From Polaribacter sp. SA4-10 (GTDB taxonomy: Bacteria; Bacteroidota; Bacteroidia; Flavobacteriales; Flavobacteriaceae): DNA of 64,000 nucleotides. Below are positions 17,563 through 26,045 of the stretch, one piece after another. The DNA is taken from assembly GCF_002163835.1 (NCBI RefSeq), contig NZ_CP019331.1:2021001-2085000 (forward strand), given 5' to 3'. Position 1 is the stretch's first letter, and each line of letters opens with the position of its first letter. The position numbers were made by a program, and so were the translations under genes. The notes beneath the pieces were generated by a model that was not told the origin of the DNA, ran no database searches, and worked only from the letters and a program-made list of their open reading frames with translations.

Positions 17563-18071
17563 TTACGAAAGTTTACAAAGTCTTCTAGCCCCTGTTTTTA
17601 GACTACCATAGTAATAATAATCGAATCCTGCTTTTTTCATTAAGTCAAATACTTTCTGCATATCGTACTCTACTCGATGCAATTCTATTCTATTGTCTTC
17701 AAACACCGCATAAGCCGCTCTTGGATCATTGTCCCTAGGCACTCCTACTGATTCCGAATGCAATATGTCTTTTTTCTAAAATGGTAAAGAGACTGAATAT
17801 GAGTGTGTCCAGAAAAAAATAATTCACCGGGTATTTTTGAGAAATACTCTTCATTTGGCTCCAATATATATTCATCAATTCGATCGGTCCATACCGCATG
17901 AACCATGTGTATATTTTCAACAAACAGTTGCACGGGAAAGGTTCTAAGCCAATCAATATTTTATTTAGTCACAACTGTTCTAAGGTATTTAAGGCAATCA
18001 TTCACACTTTGAGACCTTGGGCAGAAACCTCCACTTGCCATATACCAATCATGATTTCCCATTAAACAGGG
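17563..18071 (-). pseudogene. Calcineurin-like metallophosphoesterase pseudogene
   Basis: Leftward from 18071: CLMGNHDWYMASGGF (GNHD motif), an in-frame TAA, then VHAVWTD and FFSGHTHIQSLYHF (GHTH motif), then a one-base loss inside what should read NPESVG, and SVGVPRDNDPRAAYAVFEDN in the next frame. This order is that of YfcE/MJ0936-type phosphoesterases. The N-terminal half with the first metal ligands (DxH, GDxxD) is missing, so it is dead beyond the frameshift. The 5' end runs straight into a glycosyltransferase remnant. Confidence 0.8.
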
Positions 18072-18224
18072 TATTTATCTGCATATTCTTTAATGATTTT
18101 TGAAGTATTATCGGTTGAAGCATCATCATGGAAAATTTATTTTTTGCATCAAGAAACTTTCTATTGCCTTTGCTATAAATTGTTCTTAATTATATGTTAT
18201 GCAACAAATACTTATAAGACACAT
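18063..18224 (-). pseudogene. Decayed glycosyltransferase family 2 N-terminal fragment
   Basis: From the ATG at 18224 the frame reads MCLISICCITYN, a stop, EQFIAKAIESFLMQKINF, then a small deletion with frameshift, then HDDASTDNTSKIIKEYADKYP. That is the first 60 or so residues of a GT2 enzyme. The end fuses directly to the phosphoesterase remnant near 18070, showing a deletion joint between two unrelated genes. Confidence 0.75.
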
Positions 18225-18228
18225 AGAA

Positions 18229-18783
18229 TTATTGTTTTCTATTGTGCTTCAAATCAAATTCTTCTTTCAGAATACTCATTAGGATAGCATTTCTAAATTT
18301 ATTTCCTTTAAAAACAAACCCTCTTATTACACCTTCGCTTATAAATCCGAGTTTTTCAGCCATTCTAACCGAAGGTGAATTTGACTCCAGCCAATACCCG
18401 TAAAATCGATAAAGACCAATTTCTTCAAATACATATTTAAGCATAAGTTTCCCCGCTTGAGTGGCGTATCCTTTGTTAGAAAACTTCTTATCTACATTTA
18501 TTCCTGCCCATTGAGCTTTTCTATTTCTATAATCAATCTTATTTATCCCAAAATAACCTATTAATTCATCTGTTTCAATTAGACAAATAGCAAGATATAT
18601 TTGATTCTGATTTTTAAATATTTTATCTTCGATCCATTTTTTATCGTATTCTGATGAAATGTAATATTTATTTCCTCCTGTATGTTCATACGCATAATTA
18701 TCATTTCGTATTTTATTAATTAAAGATAAATCTGAGTATTCAAATGCCCTAAAATAAATTCTATTTTCAATTTCTTTTATTAT
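18229..18783 (-). pseudogene. GNAT acetyltransferase lacking a start codon
   Basis: A 184-codon frame open from 18783 to the stop at 18229, but preceded by TAA and with no ATG, GTG or TTG at the 5' end (ATA ATA AAA). The body is a complete GNAT: RAFEYSDLSLINKIR, GNKYYISSEYDKKWIEDKIF, the acetyl-CoA site region FSNKGYATQAGKLM and the C-terminal SVRMAEKLGFISEGV. It is about half identical to the intact GNAT at 19024-19542. A start-codon mutation (ATG to ATA) explains it. An internal ATG at 18444 would make only the C-terminal 71 residues. Confidence 0.7.
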
Positions 18784-18863
18784 TTACACCATACTGACAA
18801 TATCCTTAGTAATATATCTTTGATCAATTCGTAAATGAATACTATTATTCACAAATTTGTTTT

Positions 18864-18995
18864 CTAAACTCTTTTCATTTGTCGTGTGTTGTCTTTAGAA
18901 TGGTCTTCCCCAATTATAAATTCAAAATCAAATGAAGTCTTTTGCATCAGAATCCCTTCTATTGCTTGTGAAACATAAGCCTCATAAATAGACAC
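18864..18995 (-). pseudogene. Decayed glycosyltransferase family 2 N-terminal fragment
   Basis: 43 codons reading VSIYEAYVSQAIEGILMQK then FEFIIGEDHSKDNTRQMKR and a stop. This matches the GT2 segment around VCLITYNHVNYIQQAIEGVLMQ and DDFSTDGT in the intact gene at 16675-17523, with the middle of the first strand deleted. No later part of the enzyme follows. Confidence 0.7.
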
Positions 18996-19023
18996 TAGCT
19001 GATGGGCTTTTCCTCCTTTTTTA

Positions 19024-19542
19024 TCATTTATTGTTAATCAATGCAACAATAATCTCATTATGAAACTTCCCCATTTTATATACTGAAGATTTGAGTATTC
19101 CTTCCTTTTCAAATCCTAACTTTTCAACAAAACGCAAGGAAGCAAAGTGTCCTTCTAATATTCTACTGTGAAATCTTTTAAATCCTAATTCGTTAAATAC
19201 ATAGTCAATTAAAATACTACCAACCTCTGTCGCATAACCTTTTCCGTTGTTTTCCGAATCAATCATAATAGCACCCCACATTGCACACCGATTTCTATAA
19301 TCAATATCATTAATGCTAGTATATCCAATAATTTCGCTATTATCTTTCAAGCATATAGCCAAATAAACATTTCTATCATTATTAAATATCTTATCTTCAA
19401 CCCATTTCCTGTCATATTCAGAAGAAATATAATATTTGTTTCCACAAGTAAGTTTAAACATTTCTTCATTTGTCCTCATTTTATTTAAAAATTTGTAATC
19501 CTCTAATTCAAATGCTCGTAAATAAATGACTTCGTTTTTCAT
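19024..19542 (-). CDS. GNAT family N-acetyltransferase
   Basis: 172-residue acetyl-CoA-dependent N-acetyltransferase of the RimJ/RimL-like branch. It has YLRAFELEDYKFLNKMR at the start, the acetyl-CoA binding stretch NNGKGYATEVGSILIDYV and the C-terminal FASLRFVEKLGFEKEGI. In a sugar locus next to a DegT aminotransferase and WbqC it may acylate an amino sugar nucleotide. That role is inference. A paralogue without a start codon follows downstream. Confidence 0.85.
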   Translation of the reverse strand: MKNEVIYLRAFELEDYKFLNKMRTNEEMFKLTCGNKYYISSEYDRKWVEDKIFNNDRNVYLAICLKDNSEIIGYTSINDIDYRNRCAMWGAIMIDSENNGKGYATEVGSILIDYVFNELGFKRFHSRILEGHFASLRFVEKLGFEKEGILKSSVYKMGKFHNEIIVALINNK

Positions 19543-19587
19543 ACTCTTTAGGGTTTTTTATAATTTAATAAATGCACAATATCTCTA

Positions 19588-20289
19588 TTAATTTAATTTA
19601 TAAGAATGAAGTATTTTTTTAATTTCTACCTTATTATTAAACATCATCACATCAATAATTGATAACCAAGGAACAAATGGATGGTTATACTGTTCATATT
19701 TGAAATCTTGAGTTTTAATAAATTGCAAATTTATTTGATTATTCTCAAAATATTTTTTGGTATAAAATTCTTGACCACCGTTTGCATTAATATACTCATC
19801 AGCTCCTAGTTTCTTGCAAATAAAAATTAGCCTATCTGCCTTATTCATACCTCTTGACTCTGGGCTTTGAATTGAACTATAAGAAAAACTTGTATCTATC
19901 TTCAAATAATTGCACAAAGTGATAATTGAATTCGCTGCATATTCACCTATATTTGATATGTCAGCATTTATTATTTTTTTAATGATTTCAATGACCTGAT
20001 TATAATATGGCGCTTTTTTGTATGCCAATTCAATCGTTAAGATCATTTTCTTTTTCATTTTTTCATCAACAAACAAATTAATTTCATTAATTTGTTTGTT
20101 TTGACTTGCTTTAATTAATGGTACCGTAATAAAAGTATCTTTTCCGTTAACTAAAATTCTGTTTCTATTTATCCATCCTCTTTTTATAAAATTAACATCA
20201 TCATAGAACACAAAATGATCAACAGCGCTAATCATCTGAAAGTATCCTATATAAGGAAATAAATAGGGTTGCATTATGGCTAGCTTCAT
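19588..20289 (-). CDS. wbqC: WbqC family protein
   Basis: 233 aa. WbqC-like proteins occur in O-antigen loci next to aminotransferases and are thought to help acylate amino sugars, without a settled mechanism. Visible: MKLAIMQPYLFPYIGYFQMI, FYDDVNFIKRGWINRNRIL, VPLIKASQNKQINEI and the C-terminal FVPWLSIIDVMMFN. It overlaps the upstream aminotransferase stop by 4 bp, so the two are translationally coupled, supporting a shared substrate. Confidence 0.9.
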   Translation of the reverse strand: MKLAIMQPYLFPYIGYFQMISAVDHFVFYDDVNFIKRGWINRNRILVNGKDTFITVPLIKASQNKQINEINLFVDEKMKKKMILTIELAYKKAPYYNQVIEIIKKIINADISNIGEYAANSIITLCNYLKIDTSFSYSSIQSPESRGMNKADRLIFICKKLGADEYINANGGQEFYTKKYFENNQINLQFIKTQDFKYEQYNHPFVPWLSIIDVMMFNNKVEIKKILHSYKLN

Positions 20290-21410
20290 CCTTTAAATTC
20301 CTTTATTTTTTGAATAATTTCATTCACTTGTTCAGTGGCTAACTCCGGATAAATAGGCAAACAAATCACCTGCTCTGCTATATTGTGTGCATTTGGTAAA
20401 TTGCTAGGTTTTGCCGAATCCAAACTTCTGTACATAGGGAATTCACTTACCAAAGGGTAAAAATAACGACGGCCATAAATGTTTTTGGTTTTTAAATAAT
20501 CATACAATTCATCCCTTGTTTTTCCATATTCCTTTTCATCCAAAAAAATGGGGTAATAAGGATAATTATGTTCCGCTTTGGTTTGATGCTTTAAAATGCG
20601 AATGCCTTTTATTTTGCTGAGTTCTTTATCATAAATTTCAGCTACCTCTTTTCGTTTTTGGATATTTTCTTTCACGTAGTTTAATTGCAATAAACCATAT
20701 GCGGCTTGCACTTCGTTCATTTTGGCGTTGATTCCTGGGGCGATAACGGTGGTTTCATCTGCAAAACCAAAATTCTTTAAATAGTCAATGCGCTTCTTCG
20801 TTTTCTCGTTGTGACATATAATAGCACCTCCTTCTATGGTATTGTAAACTTTCGTGGCATGAAAACTCAAAATGGATAAATCACCGAAATTTAAAATACT
20901 TTGTCCCTTAGAATTAACGCCAAAAGCATGGGCTGCATCGTAAATCACTTTTAAACCATAAGTATCTGCTATTTCCTGTATTTTTTCTACATCTGCCGGA
21001 TTACCATAAACATGAACAGGCACTATTGCTGTAGTTTTGGGTGTAATGGCAGCTTCTATTTTTGCAGGATCAAGGTTCCCATAAACAGGATCAACATCCA
21101 CAAAAACGGGCTTGATACCATTCCAATGCAACGAATGCGTAGTTGCAACAAAAGTATAGGGTGTGGTAATCACTTCTCCCGTAATCCGCAAAACCTGCAA
21201 AGCTGAAGTTAATGCCAGCGTCCCGTTTGAAAATAGGGAGATATATTTAACACCTAAATATTCTGCCAATGCAACTTCCAATTGTTGGTGAAATTTGCCG
21301 TTGTTTGTCAGCCATTTGCTATCCCAAATGTCTTTAAGCAATTCTACAAATTCATCCAAGGGCGGCATGGCCGGTTGGGTAACCAGGATAGGTTTACTCT
21401 TTTCAGTCAT
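20286..21410 (-). CDS. DegT/DnrJ/EryC1 family sugar aminotransferase (VioA-like)
   Basis: PLP-dependent enzyme (374 aa) that converts a keto sugar nucleotide to an amino sugar. PLP lysine in FHATKVYNTIEGGA (Lys187), the PLP-ring Asp in VIYDAAHAFGV (Asp158), and the N-terminal ESKWLTNNG-like loop (SKWLTNNGKFHQQLE). The PPLDEFVELL and PYTFVATTHSLHWNGI stretches recall VioA (dTDP-4-amino-4,6-dideoxyglucose) more than WbpE. No rmlA/rmlB is in the window, so precursor supply must come from elsewhere. It overlaps the flippase gene by 8 bp. Confidence 0.9.
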   Translation of the reverse strand: MTEKSKPILVTQPAMPPLDEFVELLKDIWDSKWLTNNGKFHQQLEVALAEYLGVKYISLFSNGTLALTSALQVLRITGEVITTPYTFVATTHSLHWNGIKPVFVDVDPVYGNLDPAKIEAAITPKTTAIVPVHVYGNPADVEKIQEIADTYGLKVIYDAAHAFGVNSKGQSILNFGDLSILSFHATKVYNTIEGGAIICHNEKTKKRIDYLKNFGFADETTVIAPGINAKMNEVQAAYGLLQLNYVKENIQKRKEVAEIYDKELSKIKGIRILKHQTKAEHNYPYYPIFLDEKEYGKTRDELYDYLKTKNIYGRRYFYPLVSEFPMYRSLDSAKPSNLPNAHNIAEQVICLPIYPELATEQVNEIIQKIKEFKG

Positions 21411-22857
21411 TTTTCCGTTTTAACACTTTATCTAAAAATATTTCTTTTATATATAAATAGTCTTGCATTTTAAAATATTCAGCCAACAATATAAATAGCC
21501 CTCCACCGGCCATCAATTGAATAATTAGAATTAAATAATTAGGCAGAATTAAGAATGAGCCTATTAGATATGTAATACTTCCAATGAAAATGGCTAAAAT
21601 AAAAGACGGCAAAATATCTTTTAATTGTTGCATACTGGAATAAGCAATCAGCTGTCCCGAATAATAGCTATTTAGAAAAAAAGCTATCATCGAAATAATA
21701 ATCATTCCTACAATCATTGCTTTAATTCCTAATAAAACACCTACTACAATAACAGGGATGGCTAGAATTTTCTTTATAATCTCGAGCCTTAAAAAAAGGT
21801 CGGATCTTCCTTGCACATTGAGCATATTTAAATTAATAGCATGCAAGGGGTAAAAGGTCCCGCCAAAACTGAGTAATTGCAAATAAATAACAGAGGGCAA
21901 CCATTTTTCTCCAATCAAACTCAAAACAAGTGGTTTCGCAACAGCTGCCAGAATTATCATGGATACAAAAGTAATCAGCATCGTACTTTTAATTATTTTT
22001 TGGTAGGCGGTTTTTAGCCTTGGAATATCATCTTGTATTTCAGCGAGTACAGGATAAGACACACGCTGTATGACACTTGTAATGTTTTTAGATGGTAAAT
22101 TACTAAACTGATCGGCTCTCGTATAAAAGCCCAACTCCGCAGCTGAAAAATATTTACCAATGATAAGGAGATAGATATTTCGGTAAGCAGTATCAATTAA
22201 TCCACTTATCAAAAGCTTATAACCAAAAGAAAACATTTCCTTAAAAGAATTCCTGCTAAATATGAAAGAAGGTTTCCATTTATTCCAAATCCATAACAAT
22301 AAGGAGGTAATCGCAACTCCTAATAACGTTTTAAAAACCAAGCTCCAAACCCCGTAACCTGAATAGGCCATCAATATTCCAATGATACCCGAACCCAGGG
22401 AGGCAGTAATTGAAATTTTTGTTTGCAGTTTAAAATTAATCGCTTTGGTTAATCTGGCCCTTTGCACGATAGTAAAAGCATTTACGATAATACTTAAACC
22501 AACAACTTGTACGATTAAAAGCAATTGAGGCTCATCAAAAAAACTGCTGATAGCACCCGCAGAGAAAAACAGCACTATATATAAAATGATGCCAATAAAT
22601 AGATTGAAATAAAAAACCGTTGAATAGTCGGCTTGGGAGCAATCCTTTTTCCGTATCAAAGCCTGAGTAAAACCACTATCTACTAAAGATTGTGACAACG
22701 CAATAAAAATGGTAATCATCCCAATTAAACCAAACTCCCGTGGACCTAGTAAACGAGCAAGGATGATTCCAATAACAAAGGTTAGTCCCAGTTTGGAGAA
22801 ATTATCAATAAAACTCCATAATAAACCTGATACTGTTTTGTTTTTCAGACTACTCAT
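21403..22857 (-). CDS. Wzx-type lipid-linked repeat unit flippase (MOP superfamily)
   Basis: 484 aa with about 12-14 hydrophobic helices. The N-terminus SLKNKTVSGLLWSFIDNF and ILARLLGPREFGLIGMITIF are hallmarks of the polysaccharide transporter (WzxC/AmsL/EPS) group. It should flip undecaprenyl-linked repeat units across the inner membrane for Wzy polymerisation. It lies in the operon between the WbpB-like dehydrogenase and the aminotransferase. No frame damage seen. Confidence 0.92.
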   Translation of the reverse strand: MSSLKNKTVSGLLWSFIDNFSKLGLTFVIGIILARLLGPREFGLIGMITIFIALSQSLVDSGFTQALIRKKDCSQADYSTVFYFNLFIGIILYIVLFFSAGAISSFFDEPQLLLIVQVVGLSIIVNAFTIVQRARLTKAINFKLQTKISITASLGSGIIGILMAYSGYGVWSLVFKTLLGVAITSLLLWIWNKWKPSFIFSRNSFKEMFSFGYKLLISGLIDTAYRNIYLLIIGKYFSAAELGFYTRADQFSNLPSKNITSVIQRVSYPVLAEIQDDIPRLKTAYQKIIKSTMLITFVSMIILAAVAKPLVLSLIGEKWLPSVIYLQLLSFGGTFYPLHAINLNMLNVQGRSDLFLRLEIIKKILAIPVIVVGVLLGIKAMIVGMIIISMIAFFLNSYYSGQLIAYSSMQQLKDILPSFILAIFIGSITYLIGSFLILPNYLILIIQLMAGGGLFILLAEYFKMQDYLYIKEIFLDKVLKRKND

Positions 22858-22886
22858 TAAATATTTTTGTTTTAAAAATAGTCATA

Positions 22887-23861
22887 TCAATGTCCATTGG
22901 TAAAAGGATGTTTCATTTGTGGATATTTAACCAAGGGATGATAGGCTCCTTTTAGAGGTGATAACTCCGCATTTCTTATATCATGAACCAATTGTACCGA
23001 AGGTTTTGCATCGGCCAACCCAAATCCTTTTCCATCAATAATATCTTTATAACTTTTTGTGTGTAAATCAAAAAAGCCATCGCTAAACTCAATCTCCTTT
23101 CCATCTACGGTAATAGAGCGATAGGTTCTTTGTCCTTTTTCTTTTGCTTCCAAAGGAAGTAATTCCTCATTAATAGAAAGGAACCAACGTACACGGGCTT
23201 GTTTAAACTCCAAATAACCTGCTGCTCTATCGTGAGAATGAAGGTGAACCAAACTATTTTGTAGTGGACCAAATACCCAGGCCAACATATCATAAAAATG
23301 AACACCAATATTTGTAGCGATACCTCCAGATTTGGAACTATCTCCTTTCCAGGAAGTATAATACCAATGACCTCGTGAGGTTAAATAGGTTAAATCAACA
23401 TCGTAAATTTTATCCTTAGGGCCATTTTCAATTTGCTGTTTTAAAGCTATAATGCTCTCGTGTAAACGAAGTTGTAAAATGGTATTTACTTTTTTCTGAG
23501 TTTCCTTTTCAATATCTTCTAAAGTATCTAAATTCCATGGGTTAAGCACTAATGGTTTTTCACAAATGGCATTTGCACCACTGCGCAAAGCAAAACGAAT
23601 ATGGGAATCATGTAAATAGTTGGGAGTACAAATACTCATATAGTCTATAGTTAAACCTTGATTCCGTTTCAATTTTTCAATATGACGATCAAATCGTTCA
23701 AATTCTGTAAAAAAATCAGCATTTGGAAAATAGCTATCTATAATACCTACGCTGTCAAACTTATCTAAAGCTGCTACTAAGTTATTATTGGTTTCTTTAA
23801 TGGCTTTCAAGTGGCGGGGTGCTATATAGCCCGATAGCCCAATCATTGCAAAATTTTTCAT
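22887..23861 (-). CDS. wbpB: Gfo/Idh/MocA oxidoreductase, WbpB/WlbA-like
   Basis: 324 aa. N-terminal Rossmann fold starting MKNFAMIGLSGYIAPRHLKAI, the family motif CEKPLVL at about residues 110-120, and a C-terminal substrate domain containing SGGIATNIGVHFYDMLAWVF. WbpB/WlbA oxidises C3 of UDP-GlcNAcA before amination. The N-terminal YIAPRHLKAIKET is diagnostic for that subgroup. It lies 7 bp after a WbpD-like acetyltransferase. The matching WbpA and WbpE are absent from the window. Confidence 0.88.
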   Translation of the reverse strand: MKNFAMIGLSGYIAPRHLKAIKETNNNLVAALDKFDSVGIIDSYFPNADFFTEFERFDRHIEKLKRNQGLTIDYMSICTPNYLHDSHIRFALRSGANAICEKPLVLNPWNLDTLEDIEKETQKKVNTILQLRLHESIIALKQQIENGPKDKIYDVDLTYLTSRGHWYYTSWKGDSSKSGGIATNIGVHFYDMLAWVFGPLQNSLVHLHSHDRAAGYLEFKQARVRWFLSINEELLPLEAKEKGQRTYRSITVDGKEIEFSDGFFDLHTKSYKDIIDGKGFGLADAKPSVQLVHDIRNAELSPLKGAYHPLVKYPQMKHPFTNGH

Positions 23862-23868
23862 ACTCTTA

Positions 23869-24444
23869 TTAATTTATTCTAAACACAAAATTATTTTTAT
23901 CTAATTGATAGGTTTGTTTGCTTTCTAAACATACTGCTATGCCTTCCTTATTAAAAACCAAGCGATGTCCATATTCACCTACCCAGCCTATTTGTTTGCC
24001 CGGGTTCCCAACTACCAAAGCGTATGGTTTAATTTCTTTAGTAACCACCGCACCTGCACCAATTAAAGCAAATTCACCTATTTCATTACCGCAAACAATG
24101 GTTGCGTTTGCACCAATACTTGCTCCTTTTCTTACCGAGGTTTTTAAGTATTCCTCTTTTCTGACAATAGCAGATCGTGGGTTAATAACATTGGTAAAAA
24201 CCATAGAGGGCCCTAAAAAAACATCATCTTCGCAAGTAACTCCTGTGTATATAGATACATTATTTTGAACTTTAACATTATTTCCTAAAACAACATTTGG
24301 TGAAAGCACCACGTTTTGTCCAATATTACAATTCTCGCCTAATTTTGAATTGGGCATAATATGAGAAAAATGCCATATTTTGGAGCCGTTTCCTATTTGG
24401 CAACCGTCATCAATTACTGCTGTTTCGTGTACAAAGTATTTCAT
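23869..24444 (-). CDS. wbpD: Hexapeptide-repeat N-acetyltransferase, WbpD/WlbB-like
   Basis: 191 aa with a left-handed beta-helix formed by hexapeptide repeats (about residues 10-140): [36 protein letters not shown], and a C-terminal [20 protein letters not shown]. WbpD/WlbB acetylates the 3-amino group of UDP-GlcNAc(3NH2)A. Pairing with the WbpB-like gene supports that role. The first cargo gene after the antiterminator and the IS remnant. Confidence 0.88.
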   Translation of the reverse strand: MKYFVHETAVIDDGCQIGNGSKIWHFSHIMPNSKLGENCNIGQNVVLSPNVVLGNNVKVQNNVSIYTGVTCEDDVFLGPSMVFTNVINPRSAIVRKEEYLKTSVRKGASIGANATIVCGNEIGEFALIGAGAVVTKEIKPYALVVGNPGKQIGWVGEYGHRLVFNKEGIAVCLESKQTYQLDKNNFVFRIN

Positions 24445-24720
24445 AGTTTATATTTAATTTAAGAAATAACCAAGTTTTAACCTTTTCGTAACTTATAATT
24501 TCCCGTCAACCAATTCTCTCAAAACTACTTTTTTTTCACGGCTTCGCCACTAACAGTCACATTTGATTGCATTAACAGTCACACTCAGTCGTGTTTTCTG
24601 TTTGAGGTTAAAATATAAATATCTATATTTAAATTATTGAAATTGAAGTACTAGTTTGGGGTAAATCTCAACATTTATAATGAATGGGCGAATATAGATA
24701 ATAAATGGTGATATTTATGG
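24445..24720. promoter_or_regulatory. Leader region with direct repeats upstream of the cargo genes
   Basis: No coding sequence. The motif taacagtcaca occurs twice (24551-24561 and 24573-24583), exactly 22 bp apart, two helical turns, next to a GGC/GCC-containing short palindrome at about 24537-24550. Placed between the UpxY gene and the first structural gene, it could hold a promoter, a regulator site or an antitermination signal. This is inference. Confidence 0.4.
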
Positions 24721-25387
24721 ATCAACACAAAAAGTTGTGGAGTAGATTAAAAATTAAGAACTTTGAATCTTAAAACAGCCTATGATATCTTCCTCTTTAG
24801 TATCAATTGTTAAATTGTTACTTCCTGAAGTTTTAATTACTCATTTTGAGTTAAAAATTTATACCATAGAAGGGGAAGATTTACATTTCTACTTTACATA
24901 ATTAAATAGTATTCCTGAACTACTTCTAAATGGAGATACATTAAAAAATTATTAGCTGGAAGTAGGTCTTTATTATACAAACAAAGTTATAAGTGGTCTG
25001 ATAATCAATCAAAAAAGAGCAAAAATACTTTTTTAAAAATATCCTGACTTAGAAAAAGCATATAAGCTTTGTCAAAACTTATCGTGGATATATAACCAAA
25101 CAAAAGATAAAACTTCTGCACTAATAAGAGTAGCCAAATGGGATAAAAAAGTAAAACAAGCTAAATTTAAAAGCTTTAACACCATTGCCAGAACAATATC
25201 TATACACTATCAAAATATTCTAAACTACTTTGATAATAGAAGTACAAATGCTTCTACGGAATCTTTCAATGCGAAAATAAAAGCATTTAGAGCCCAGTTT
25301 AGAGGTGTTAGAAATGTAGCGTTCTTCTTATTTAGAATGTCAAATATTTTTGCATAAATACTAAATCCCACAACTTTTGGACTTGAT
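24721..25387 (+). mobile_element. ISAon1-type insertion sequence remnant
   Basis: Imperfect terminal inverted repeats (24721-24740 against the complement of 25368-25387, 17 of 20 match) enclose a decayed transposase. Plus strand from ATG 24782: an N-terminal piece (LLLPEVLITHFELKI, EGEDLHFYF), stops, then after an internal deletion and frameshift YPDLEKAYKLCQNLSWIYN and the family signature NASTESFNAKIKAFRAQFRG ending at 25357. At about 670 bp it is much shorter than a full element. It separates upxY from the genes it should control. Confidence 0.8.
24782..25357 (+). pseudogene. ISAon1 family transposase pseudogene
   Basis: Remnants of both reading frames of an ISAon1/ISL3-like element are joined by deletion: an N-terminal helix-turn-helix part and the DDE domain C-terminus with RSTNASTESFNAKI. 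At least three stops and one shift. No activity expected. Confidence 0.8.
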
Positions 25388-25482
25388 TCGGATTACACGT
25401 CAAACACCACATAATCAATTAGTTAATAAACAGTTATAGCATATTAAATATTTTAACAATATTTTTAATTTTTTATGGCTAA

Positions 25483-25959
25483 TTAAGAATTTACCACCCC
25501 TCTTGTTATGGTAATTTTCATACCTAACTCAACCAATATTAATTGCAACTTATTTTTAGTAACCTCTTGCACAATGCCTTCCTTTCCTTTAAATAGTCCT
25601 TCTTTAACATCATATTGATCTCCTGGTTGTAACTTTTTCACTTTAGCATCAATAATTTCACCTTGCAACCACAATTTCATGGCTTCAATTTCAGCATCTT
25701 TCACAATTGCCGGCAAACCCAACCAAAATAGGTAACGAACAGCTCCATGCACTTGAAATACATTTGCCCTGTCATTTTCATTTGAGTGAATAAATATGCA
25801 CGAAGAAATTAAGGGAGTTGAAACTAATTTTTTCCTGTCGGACCATTGGCGCTTTGTGGTTAACATAGGACAATATGCGGCTATGCCAAGTTCCGTTAAC
25901 TTAGTCGTAACTTTTTTCTCATATCTAGGTTTTGTATATAATACATACCAATTCTCCAT
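25483..25959 (-). CDS. UpxY/NusG-like transcription antiterminator
   Basis: 158 aa. NusG N-terminal domain (NWYVLYTKPRYEKKVTTKL, then LVSTPLISSCIFIH) followed by a KOW domain (LQPGDQYDVKEGLFKGKEGIVQEV). In Bacteroidota such UpxY proteins head capsule and exopolysaccharide operons and let RNA polymerase read through the long leader and operon. It is the promoter-proximal gene of the leftward locus. It is now about 1 kb from the next gene, with an IS remnant between, so the link may be weakened or may run through the leader. Confidence 0.9.
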   Translation of the reverse strand: MENWYVLYTKPRYEKKVTTKLTELGIAAYCPMLTTKRQWSDRKKLVSTPLISSCIFIHSNENDRANVFQVHGAVRYLFWLGLPAIVKDAEIEAMKLWLQGEIIDAKVKKLQPGDQYDVKEGLFKGKEGIVQEVTKNKLQLILVELGMKITITRGVVNS

Positions 25960-26045
25960 GTTTTATCAGTTTTTTTTTAGCAATCTAAAACTTTATTCAG
26001 AATTTGATGCGGCAAAAGGTACGTTTTTAAAAACGATAACCCCTA

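Noticed and set aside
25796..26045. 5' part of a 151-codon plus-strand frame leading into the IS3 remnant
   Set aside because: It is antisense to the start of the UpxY gene. Only the later part (from about 26046) matches a transposase, so the upstream stretch is a chance open frame.
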